Of a stretch of DNA of 64,000 nt, positions 57,319 to 64,000 are shown piece after piece. Origin of the DNA: Pseudomonadota bacterium. GTDB taxonomy: Bacteria > Pseudomonadota > Alphaproteobacteria > Rhizobiales > Hyphomicrobiaceae. The notes under the pieces were generated by a model that saw nothing but the letters and a program-made list of their open reading frames with translations, did no database searches and was not told the DNA's origin. Position numbers and translations under genes: made by a program. The stretch spans positions 372,001 to 436,000 of the forward strand of contig JAFECG010000019.1 of NCBI GenBank assembly GCA_018242215.1. Reading direction: 5' to 3'. Position 1 is the first letter of the stretch, and each line of letters starts with the position of its first letter.

Positions 57319-57896
57319 TGGTTGTTATCGTGCCCTTCCGACGGCGGCCGGCCGCGCTGCCCTCGAATGAGCGTCTCGACTTGGAGTCTGTCCTTGTCGG
57401 CGATCATCGCGAAAAGAAAACTTCGTGCGACGGCGTCGGCGCCCGGCCCCAGTTTCGCAAGCGCGCCTTCGATCCGTTTGGCTTGGATTTGTGTCAGTTT
57501 GTCGGTCAAGCGCGTTCCCTTCGCCGACAGGTAGAGGCGCCGCTCGCGCCGATCCTCGTTCCCGGCGCGCTGAATAATGAAGCCTTCGTCCACGAGCTGC
57601 TTTAAGACGCGTGCCAAAGATTGCTTCGTAATCTTGAGAATATCCAATAAGTCCGCGACTTTCAGCCCCGGATTGCGATGAACAAAATGTAAGACGCGAT
57701 GGTGCGCGCGGCCGAAGCCATATTGCTCGAGGATGGTATCGGGGTCGCCCGTGAAGCCGCGGTAAGCGAAATAGAAAAGCTCGATGCACGCGATCAGATC
57801 GGCGCCAGGGGAACCGCGGACTTCCTCCGTCACGGGGACCTGATGTCCCTGTGCGGCATGGTGGTTCAGCGGGCCTTCGGAAGTTATGTCAGTCAT
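57315..57896 (-). CDS. MarR-family transcriptional regulator
   Basis: 193 residues. The winged helix begins near FGRAHHRVLHFVHRNPGLKV, then ADLLDILKITKQSLARVLKQL, and the wing DRRERRLYLSAKGTRL. Homologous genes sit at the head of the same marR-ompR-envZ operon beside ilvE in many Hyphomicrobiales. The ligand is unknown. It is divergent from ilvE with 197 bases between; it may regulate itself and the two-component genes. Confidence 0.92.
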   Translation of the reverse strand: MTDITSEGPLNHHAAQGHQVPVTEEVRGSPGADLIACIELFYFAYRGFTGDPDTILEQYGFGRAHHRVLHFVHRNPGLKVADLLDILKITKQSLARVLKQLVDEGFIIQRAGNEDRRERRLYLSAKGTRLTDKLTQIQAKRIEGALAKLGPGADAVARSFLFAMIADKDRLQVETLIRGQRGRPPSEGHDNNQ

Positions 57897-58093
57897 GTTG
57901 ACTTATTGGCCTCGATTGTATTCTGTTGCAAGCCAAAATGCCGGTTCGTTACCGCCGGTCTCGTCCTTGTGCGCGGCACCCTGAAAGACCCCGTTCCGGA
58001 GATTTCGGTCTGCCCGCCTGCTCAATCGGGACCGCGCGACATTGAGCGGCGCACCACTTTGCCAACGATAAAGACCAGAAGGATCAGACTGGC

Positions 58094-58990
58094 ATGGCCG
58101 ACCTTATTCCGTTTCACGATCGCGATGGGTTCATCTGGATGGATGGGGCTCTCGTGCCCTGGCGCGAGGCGAAAGTGCATGTATTGACGCATGGGTTGCA
58201 TTACGCCAGCTCGGTTTTCGAAGGCGAACGGGCGTACGAAGGCGAGATTTTCAAGCTCACCGAGCACACGGAGCGGCTGGTCGAAAGCGCCCGCATTCTG
58301 GACTTTACAATTCCTTATAGCGTCGCCGAAATCGATCAGGCCTGTCGCGATGTGCTCGCGGCCAACAAGCTCTCGGATTGCTACGTGCGGCCTGTCGCGT
58401 GGCGCGGCAGCGAGCAGATGGGCGTTTCGGCCCAGAACTCCAAGATTCATCTGGCAATCGCTGCGTGGAACTGGGGTTCCTATTTCCCGATGGAGCAGCG
58501 TCTGAAGGGCATTCGCATTGCGAACGCCGTCTATCGCCGTCCTGATCCGGCTTGCGCGCCGACCAAGGCGAAGGCCGCTGGTCTTTATATGATCTGCACG
58601 ATCGAAAAACATCGTGCGGAGCGCGCTGGCTACTCGGACGCGATGATGCTCGACTGGCGTGGTCGGGTCGCCGAATGCACCGGCGCCAATATCTTCTTCA
58701 TCAAGGATGGCGTCATCTATACGCCGACCGCTGATTGCTTCCTCAACGGCATCACACGGCGGACGGTGATTGATCTCGCGAAGGCGCGTGGCATTCAGGT
58801 CGTGGAGCGGGACATCATGCCGGAGGAGCTTCCAACTTTTTCGGAGTGCTTCATCACCGGAACAGCGGCGGAAGTGACGCCCGTCTCGGAGATCGGCGAA
58901 CACACGTTCAAGCCGGGCAAGATCACTGAGACGCTGCTCAACGATTACATGGAACTTGTGAAGCCAAAAAAGCAGGTCGCGGCCGAGTAG
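58094..58990 (+). CDS. ilvE: branched-chain amino acid aminotransferase
   Basis: 298 residues with an AGAAGGA ribosome binding site. Class IV aminotransferase: WMDGALVPWREAKVHVLTHGLHY, RPVAWRG, the PLP Lys in APTKAKAAGLYM and ECTGANIFFIKDGVI. It transaminates valine, leucine and isoleucine with 2-oxoglutarate. A weak hairpin plus T4 follows. Confidence 0.95.
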   Translation: MADLIPFHDRDGFIWMDGALVPWREAKVHVLTHGLHYASSVFEGERAYEGEIFKLTEHTERLVESARILDFTIPYSVAEIDQACRDVLAANKLSDCYVRPVAWRGSEQMGVSAQNSKIHLAIAAWNWGSYFPMEQRLKGIRIANAVYRRPDPACAPTKAKAAGLYMICTIEKHRAERAGYSDAMMLDWRGRVAECTGANIFFIKDGVIYTPTADCFLNGITRRTVIDLAKARGIQVVERDIMPEELPTFSECFITGTAAEVTPVSEIGEHTFKPGKITETLLNDYMELVKPKKQVAAE

Positions 58991-59000
58991 ATCGCGAATG

Positions 59001-59036
59001 CCGGGGAGGAGCGCGTTTCCCTCCCCCCCCGGTTTT
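59001..59036 (+). terminator. possible ilvE terminator
   Basis: CCGGGGAG pairs with CTCCCC...CCGG with a bulge in the C8 run, followed by four T, 10 bases after the ilvE stop. Imperfect. Confidence 0.5.
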
Positions 59037-59049
59037 CCGGACGAGGCGC

Positions 59050-59382
59050 TTAGGCCTTTACGCGCGGAGCGGGACGCTCAGTGCGCGCCCGAGAGGTCGT
59101 CGCACCTTCGTCGTGGGCTAGCGTCGGGGCCGGGCCGCGCAACATGAGCGGTGCGCAAATGGCGAACAGGAAAACAGCGATGCCGCTTCCGATCAGCGCA
59201 ACTGATCGGGTTGAGAGTGGATATCCGAGCCAGTCAGAACCGAATTCGAGGATCGCGCACCAGAAAATCGCGGGAGTCAGCGAAGCAATGGCAATCCCGC
59301 CGAGGCGTGCGGCGAACGACCAGCCGACGGCTCGATCCGGAGAATCGACCGCTGGAATTGCTGATGTCGTCGCAGTTCGCAT
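59050..59382 (-). CDS. hypothetical two-helix membrane protein
   Basis: 110 residues from the ATG at 59382, chosen for its excellent GAAGGAG ribosome binding site; an upstream ATG lies at 59421. Membrane helices at about 26-47 and 58-80 (VALIGSGIAVFLFAICAPLML) are followed by a basic, Arg-rich tail. No family recognised. It converges with ilvE. Confidence 0.65.
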   Translation of the reverse strand: MRTATTSAIPAVDSPDRAVGWSFAARLGGIAIASLTPAIFWCAILEFGSDWLGYPLSTRSVALIGSGIAVFLFAICAPLMLRGPAPTLAHDEGATTSRARTERPAPRVKA

Positions 59383-59719
59383 TGCGGCTCCTTCAGCTCT
59401 CTCGTGTAATATGATTCCCATCACTTAATGGCCGAATTAGCGTTGATCGATGCAACCCATCCACAGGCTATGGTTCGGGCATTAAATGTCTGTAAACGCT
59501 CTAAATAGTGCTCGGACGCGGAGAGATGCCGACCCCGCGGCGCAGCATGTAATCCGTATGCGCACGAATTGGGAAACGCGGTTCGAGGCCTGCTGTTCCA
59601 TTTTTTTCGCATCTGCGTACGATAATGCCGTTATCCGTCGAACCGACGGGGCATCTGAAGGGATTTCGACAACTGAAGATTGCCAAAACGTCGGCGGCCC
59701 GAGCAAAAAAGAGGCAGTG

Positions 59720-60091
59720 GTGCAATTCCAATCTGGCGTGCCGATTTTGCGTATCTTCGACGAAGGCAAGGCCAAAGATTTCTATCTCGGCTTCCTCGGG
59801 TTCGTGCTCGACTGGGAGCACCGTTTTGAACCCGGAATGCCGCTTTACGCGCAGATCTCGCGAAGCGGGTGTGTCCTGCATCTCTCCGAGCATCACGGGG
59901 ATGCGTCGCCTGGCGGTGCCGTGCGGATCGAAGTCGACGATATCGACCGTTATCACGCGGAAATCATGGCGAAGGGCTACCCGTTCATGCGTCCCGGGAT
60001 CGAGGCGATGCCGTGGGGCACGCGGGAGATCAAAGTCATCGATCCCTTCTTCAACCGCCTGATGTTTTTTTCTCGTCAGGCGCGAGGCTGA
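59720..60091 (+). CDS. glyoxalase/bleomycin-resistance superfamily protein
   Basis: 123 residues from the GTG at 59720, with AGAGG upstream; the open frame from 59486 adds a Cys-rich leader that does not match the fold. The vicinal-oxygen-chelate fold is visible as VPILRIFDEGKAKDFYLGFLG, GCVLHLSEHHGDASPGGAVRI and GTREIKVIDPFFNRLMFF. His and Glu residues could bind a metal. Substrate unknown. arfB starts seven bases downstream. Confidence 0.82.
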   Translation: MQFQSGVPILRIFDEGKAKDFYLGFLGFVLDWEHRFEPGMPLYAQISRSGCVLHLSEHHGDASPGGAVRIEVDDIDRYHAEIMAKGYPFMRPGIEAMPWGTREIKVIDPFFNRLMFFSRQARG

Positions 60092-60097
60092 TCCAGG

Positions 60098-60517
60098 ATG
60101 CGCGTGGGCAGCAGCGTCGAGATCGACGAAGCAGAAATTGAAGAGCGCTTCGTCCGCGCTTCGGGGCCGGGCGGGCAGAACGTCAACAAAGTTTCTACTG
60201 CGGTCGAACTTCGTTTCGATTTTCGGGCGAACACGTCCATTCCGGATTATGCGCGCGAGAGACTCAAGCGTCTTGCAGGTCGCCGCCTGACGACCGACGG
60301 CGTCATCGTCATCCAGGCTGATCGTTTCAGAAGCCAGGAGCAGAACAGGGCCGATGCCCGCGCGCGCTTGATCGCACTGATCGAACAGGCGCTCGTGCGC
60401 CCCAAGATCCGGATCAAGACCAAACCCTCCCGCGGGGCACGAGAGGAACGGATCAAGTCCAAGACCGTGCGTGGACAGGTCAAGAAAATGCGAAGCCGCA
60501 AAGTCGATTTCGACTAA
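60098..60517 (+). CDS. arfB: alternative ribosome-rescue factor ArfB
   Basis: 139 residues. RASGPGGQNVNKVSTAVELRF contains the catalytic GGQ (residues 25-27), and the C-terminus is a basic tail (KTKPSRGAREERIKSKTVRG) that enters the empty mRNA channel. It lacks the codon-recognition domains of RF1/RF2. It hydrolyses peptidyl-tRNA on stalled ribosomes. It follows the glyoxalase-like gene closely. Confidence 0.95.
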   Translation: MRVGSSVEIDEAEIEERFVRASGPGGQNVNKVSTAVELRFDFRANTSIPDYARERLKRLAGRRLTTDGVIVIQADRFRSQEQNRADARARLIALIEQALVRPKIRIKTKPSRGAREERIKSKTVRGQVKKMRSRKVDFD

Positions 60518-60548
60518 GCGCGAGCAGCTCGTTTTTCGAAACCTTGCC

Positions 60549-60986
60549 TCAGGCTGCGACCGTATCGGTCGTCTTTTTCACGACATCGGCGAATGCGTCG
60601 AGAGCCTGAGTGAAGGGATCGTTGCTGCTTGTCGTTCCGTCTGTCGTATCGGTGGTGCTGTCGGGATCCGTTAGATCGGTGTTGTCGGTGGCGAGAATTC
60701 CGCCGCCCCCGCCGTGATGGTGGTGTCCGTGTGCACCATGCGGACCCGCAGTACCGCTTGGGGGTGCGTTCAGAGCCGACAAGTCGGCCTTGAACTGCGC
60801 TGCATAGGAACCCGATGAAACGGGATCGGGTGCGGTCGCGGTGGGATCGGCCGAGTCCGTCGAACTTGTGGTTTGAGGTGTCAGCACCGTTTGGCTGTTG
60901 GCCTGGCTTGCCGAAGCGAGGAGGTCGAGCTGCTGCTGGCGATAGCGATCATAGGCGTCCGAATTACCGACGGGGGAGATCGACAT
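60549..60986 (-). CDS. hypothetical protein with His/Gly cluster
   Basis: 145 residues. A helical N-terminus (MSISPVGNSDAYDRYRQQQL) precedes a Ser/Thr/Pro/Asp-rich low-complexity body. The cluster GPHGAHGHHHHGGGGG (about 81-96) could bind Ni, Zn or Cu, and a short C-terminal helix (FTQALDAFADVVKK) follows. No signal peptide. The family is not recognised. It converges with arfB. Confidence 0.6.
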   Translation of the reverse strand: MSISPVGNSDAYDRYRQQQLDLLASASQANSQTVLTPQTTSSTDSADPTATAPDPVSSGSYAAQFKADLSALNAPPSGTAGPHGAHGHHHHGGGGGILATDNTDLTDPDSTTDTTDGTTSSNDPFTQALDAFADVVKKTTDTVAA

Positions 60987-61282
60987 GGGGGGATGTTCCT
61001 TGGGATCGAGGGAGATGCACTTTGCGTCCCTTGGGCAATGGGACGTGGCGAATTCCGCATTGAAAATAGTCCAGCGAGCTGTCCCGAGGCTGACGTGAAG
61101 GATACGGAAGGAGCATTTCTGAGGATGAGGGCCGTAGTGTCGCGCCGGTAATAGCCAGGGGCTGGCGTGGCCATATGCTGTTTGTCGGCTGGTACGAAAA
61201 GAGTTGAAATGGGTCGGCTCATGATGACTGCGATTTCGAACGTCGCCCCGACGAGATGCGCATTATAAAGGGGGGATCGTCG

Positions 61283-61858
61283 ATGACGCCGAGCATGACA
61301 GCGATGGAGATCAATCGCTATTGTGAGCTCTTGAACGGAGCGACAAATATCCTGGAATTCGGGGCTGGCGGCAGCACCCTGCTTGCTGCCGAACGGCCTG
61401 GATTGCAAATAACGAGCGTCGACAGCGATCCTGGTTGGTTTGCTAAGCTCCGGGAAAAGCCAGCCATCAATCGTGCGGAGAAAGAAGGTCGTTTGCGACT
61501 TTTGCACATCGACATCGGTCCAACCGGCGAGTGGGGCCACCCGATCGACGATACTAAGAGAGAGCTTTGGCCAAATTATTCTAATCTGCCTTGGGAAATG
61601 CTGGATCAGAAACCCGACCTTGTATTCATCGACGGTCGGTTCCGCGTTGCTTGCGGCCTATGCACTGCGCTCCATGCGAAGCCTGGCCAGACGGTCGTTG
61701 CCGTTCATGATTTCGAGAGGCGCCGGTACCGCGCTTTGAAATTCTATTTGAAGAAGACGGAAATGGTCGAGCGCTTGGCGATTTTCGAGCCGCGTCGTTT
61801 CATGCCGCCATTCGTGATCGAAAATGCACTGCGCAAATACGCGGCGGATCCACGATAG
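61283..61858 (+). CDS. class I methyltransferase-like protein
   Basis: 191 residues from the ATG at 61283, with GGGGGGAT upstream. ILEFGAGGSTLLAAE resembles the SAM-binding loop, ITSVDSDPGWFAKL the acidic loop, and LVFIDGRFRVACGLC the motif IV region. VVAVHDFERRRYRALKFYL follows. The group is found next to polysaccharide or methylation genes, but none are here. Substrate unknown. The gene is somewhat AT-richer than its neighbours. Confidence 0.7.
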   Translation: MTPSMTAMEINRYCELLNGATNILEFGAGGSTLLAAERPGLQITSVDSDPGWFAKLREKPAINRAEKEGRLRLLHIDIGPTGEWGHPIDDTKRELWPNYSNLPWEMLDQKPDLVFIDGRFRVACGLCTALHAKPGQTVVAVHDFERRRYRALKFYLKKTEMVERLAIFEPRRFMPPFVIENALRKYAADPR

Positions 61859-61961
61859 ACGAAGTTTCGCCGCTCGGTGCAACGCTGTTTCACTTACACC
61901 GGATGACTCGGCTGAGGCTCATCTGAATGAGCTGCATGCCGCTACGCGTCGCGGACATAAT

Positions 61962-62038
61962 TGGTAGCGGGAGGCGGACTTGAACCGCCGACCTGCGGAT
62001 TATGAGACCGCCGCTCTAACCACCTGAGCTATCCCGCC
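61962..62038 (-). tRNA. tRNA-Met (anticodon CAT), elongator type
   Basis: 77 bases read leftward. Acceptor GGCGGGA/TCCCGCT with a first-pair G-U, D arm GCTC/GAGC, anticodon loop CTCATAA, T arm GGCGG-TTCAAGT-CCGCC, and encoded CCA. The G1-containing acceptor pair and lack of the three G-C pairs above the anticodon loop exclude the initiator. Position 31 and 39 are both T, an unpaired base pair in the anticodon stem. Isoleucine (lysidine-modified CAT) is less likely by overall sequence. Confidence 0.93.
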
Positions 62039-62171
62039 AGACCTGAGCGACGCGCTGTCGCCAAGCGACCGTCTATAGGGAGCGCCGCGGTTCCCTGTCA
62101 ACACGGCGTGCCGCCACGGCCGGTCCGGAGCTGCATATTTCAATACATGATCGCCAGTGGGGGGTTGCCCC

Positions 62172-62909
62172 CTATTCTGCCGCCTCGGGGCGCAGCGAAG
62201 CCGCCCCCTCTTCCTTGCGAAACCGCATCATCGTGAAGATGCCCCAGGGACGCAACGCTTTGCGTTCCTCGAGCTTCAAATCAGGGCACACCATGACACG
62301 CGAGACGTCAAATACGGAATGCCAGCCGACGAGATCGGCAAATGGCGCCATCTGGCGCTCAACCCAGCCGCGGACGCCCTCGTCCTGGCTGAAATGATTG
62401 ACGAGCATCACTTCGCCGCCGGGCTTCGTCACGCGGGCGAGTTCCAGCATCACCTTGCGCGGGTCCGGAACCACCGTGATCACATACATCGCGACAGTGG
62501 TGTCGAACGCGTTATCCGGAAAGCAGAGATTGCTTGCGTCCATTTCGTGGAGGCCTGAGATGTTCGTCAGATTCTCGGCCTTGACGCGCTCACGGGCCTT
62601 TTCCAGCATCTCGGGCGCGAGATCGATGCCGACGATGTCGAGATGCTTTTTGTAGCTCGGAAGGGACAGTCCGGTGCCGACGCCCACTTCGAGCACACGC
62701 CCCGAACTGCCGTTGATGATTTCGACAGCGTGCTTGCGGCCGGCGGTGGAGACGGCGCCGAAGGTGTAATCGTAGACCGGTGCCCACCGACGATATGCGT
62801 CGCGAACCTGGCCTTCGTCGAGTTGAAGAACTTTCGTCCCTGAACGCCCTTTCTGTGCGTCCGACCGCGCTGCTGCGGCACGGAAGCTCGAAGGCTTGTT
62901 GTCACTCAC
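62172..62909 (-). CDS. pmtA: phosphatidylethanolamine N-methyltransferase (Rhodobacter type)
   Basis: 245 residues. AYRRWAPVYDYTFGAV and the SAM loop VLEVGVGTGLSLPSY are typical of the UbiE-like bacterial PmtA. VGIDLAPEMLEKAR, FDTTVAMYVITVVPDP and GGEVMLVNHFSQDEG follow. It methylates phosphatidylethanolamine three times to phosphatidylcholine. It is adjacent to tRNA-Met and mnmA and unlinked to plcP-btaAB, the other zwitterionic lipid route. Confidence 0.85.
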   Translation of the reverse strand: MSDNKPSSFRAAAARSDAQKGRSGTKVLQLDEGQVRDAYRRWAPVYDYTFGAVSTAGRKHAVEIINGSSGRVLEVGVGTGLSLPSYKKHLDIVGIDLAPEMLEKARERVKAENLTNISGLHEMDASNLCFPDNAFDTTVAMYVITVVPDPRKVMLELARVTKPGGEVMLVNHFSQDEGVRGWVERQMAPFADLVGWHSVFDVSRVMVCPDLKLEERKALRPWGIFTMMRFRKEEGAASLRPEAAE

Positions 62910-62947
62910 TGCCGATCTCCATCAGTCCGCATTGCCATGGGATGAGC

Positions 62948-64000
62948 CTAGCGTCCAGCCGGGGCCATCGTTTTGCCGGCGCTACGCGGCGGCTCGCCAG
63001 CGTGCGCCTTGATGGTCTTGGCGATCCACCCGCCGCCAAGGACGCGCCCTTCAGCCCCGTCGTCGGCATAGAACACGCACGCCTGCCCCGTCGCAATACC
63101 TTCCTCGCCATCGTGGAGTTCAACTCTGACAACGCCATTTTGTTCTATTTTGAGCAGAGCGGGGCGGAGTTTCTGCGACGAACGCATCCGAACATAGAGG
63201 GGAAGACCGCCAGTCGCGAGATCTTCGAGGGGCTTTTCCCCGAGCCAATTGACGTTGCGCAGCATAAGGCCCGCGGTCGTCAACGCAGAGCGGGGACCGA
63301 CGATGACCTCGTTTCGCGAGGCGTCGAGGCGGACCACATAGAGCGGCTCGGCCGCAGGAATCTTGATGCCGCGGCGCTGTCCCACGGTGTAGTGGACGAT
63401 GCCATCGTGACGTCCGAGAACGCGACCGTCCAGGTGAACGATATTCCCCGAATCGAGCGCGGTCGGTTTCAGCCGTTCAATAACGTCCGTGTACTTGCCG
63501 GTCGGCACGAAGCAGATGTCCTGACTGTCCGACTTGTCGGCGACCGGCAGATCGAACGACCGGGCAAGTTCGCGCACGTCGGCTTTCCGCATGCCGCCGA
63601 TGGGAAACCAAAGCGAGGCAAGCTGCTCTTTCGTGATGCCGAAAAGAAAATAGCTCTGATCGCGATCGGTATCGACGGCACGAGCAAGCGTCGGCCCATC
63701 CTTGGTATCGATCCGCTGGACGTAATGTCCCGTGACCAGAACTTCGGCACCGAGATCTTTGGCTGTGTCGAGGAGATCGCGGAATTTGATCTCGTTGTTG
63801 CACGTGACGCAGGGAATGGGCGTCTCTCCCGCGACGTAGCTTTCGGCGAACGTTTCGATCACCTTGGCGGCGAAGCGCGTCTCGTAGTCCAGGACGTAGT
63901 GGGGGATGCCGAGTGCTTCAGCAACACGGCGAGCGTCATGGATGTCCTGGCCCGCACAGCAGCTGCCTTTGCGGCCAGCGGCTGTTCCATGATCGTAGAG
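62948..64000 (-). CDS. mnmA: tRNA-specific 2-thiouridylase MnmA, 5' end cut by the window
   Basis: At least 351 residues, open to the right edge; the missing start carries the PP-loop. Visible are [20 protein letters not shown], the catalytic Cys in [27 protein letters not shown] and the second Cys in [31 protein letters not shown] follows, and a C-terminal beta barrel. It thiolates U34 of tRNAs for Glu, Gln and Lys. Confidence 0.96.
   Translation of the reverse strand, partial: LYDHGTAAGRKGSCCAGQDIHDARRVAEALGIPHYVLDYETRFAAKVIETFAESYVAGETPIPCVTCNNEIKFRDLLDTAKDLGAEVLVTGHYVQRIDTKDGPTLARAVDTDRDQSYFLFGITKEQLASLWFPIGGMRKADVRELARSFDLPVADKSDSQDICFVPTGKYTDVIERLKPTALDSGNIVHLDGRVLGRHDGIVHYTVGQRRGIKIPAAEPLYVVRLDASRNEVIVGPRSALTTAGLMLRNVNWLGEKPLEDLATGGLPLYVRMRSSQKLRPALLKIEQNGVVRVELHDGEEGIATGQACVFYADDGAEGRVLGGGWIAKTIKAHAGEPPRSAGKTMAPAGR

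Noticed and set aside
59486..59719. N-terminal extension of the glyoxalase-like gene
   Set aside because: The extension is Cys/Arg-rich and unlike the fold, and the GTG at 59720 has a ribosome binding site.

Overview
The window looks like chromosomal DNA of an alphaproteobacterium of the order Hyphomicrobiales (Rhizobiales), most plausibly a Hyphomicrobium-like methylotroph. This rests on gene content and order (ABC-type operon petABC, lgt-midA-pgeF, NUDIX-DUF6111-cca, marR-ompR-envZ beside ilvE, rplY-pth-ychF), a high-GC coding style with frequent GTG and TTG starts, a CIRCE-controlled groESL and a two-subunit methylmalonyl-CoA mutase. The genus is an inference. Nearly all of the window is core genome. 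No insertion sequence, prophage, CRISPR array or rRNA operon was seen.

Layout. 1-7.5 kb: the large (mutB, cut by the left edge) and small (mutA) methylmalonyl-CoA mutase subunits, separated by a ClC chloride/proton antiporter and three small plus-strand genes for exported or membrane proteins. 7.7-13.6 kb: a HerA-like ATPase, a DUF4236 protein, two tandem patatin-like lipases (one lipoprotein, one with a cyclic-nucleotide-binding domain) and sodB. 13.9-19.4 kb: an H-NS-family protein, groES-groEL with a CIRCE operator, an unrecognised AT-richer membrane gene with a palindromic intergenic region, and a very Ala/Glu-rich protein. 19.4-22.2 kb: plcP-btaA-btaB, which converts phospholipid to the phosphorus-free betaine lipid DGTS, with a candidate Pho box. 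22.3-33.2 kb: tRNA maturation (cca, trmL), NUDIX, a lysozyme-like secreted protein, an OYE-family reductase, a DUF2235 hydrolase, hemF, an ABC exporter and an ICMT/PEMT-like methyltransferase.

33.4-36.2 kb: the cytochrome bc1 operon. 36.3-41.0 kb: mtnP, apt, a zinc-ribbon protein, an alpha/beta hydrolase, mtnA and a class II aldolase, which together read as methylthioadenosine salvage ending in the aldolase (DHAP-shunt) branch. 41.2-50 kb: katA, small basic and DUF3297 proteins, ychF, pth, rplY, a Zur-like regulator, prs and a duplicated-domain lipoprotein. 50-58 kb: pgeF-midA-lgt, a UbiK/BMFP protein, a YbjN protein, proC and an EnvZ/OmpR/MarR regulatory operon. 58-64 kb: ilvE, small hypotheticals, arfB, a His-rich protein, a methyltransferase-like protein, tRNA-Met, pmtA and the 3' part of mnmA.

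Two sets of genes work together most visibly. One is membrane lipid remodelling: plcP, btaA and btaB, plus pmtA for phosphatidylcholine and two patatin lipases. The other is the methylthioadenosine salvage cluster, where an alpha/beta hydrolase and a zinc-ribbon protein are translationally interleaved with the known enzymes. These two are the best candidates for new biology here.
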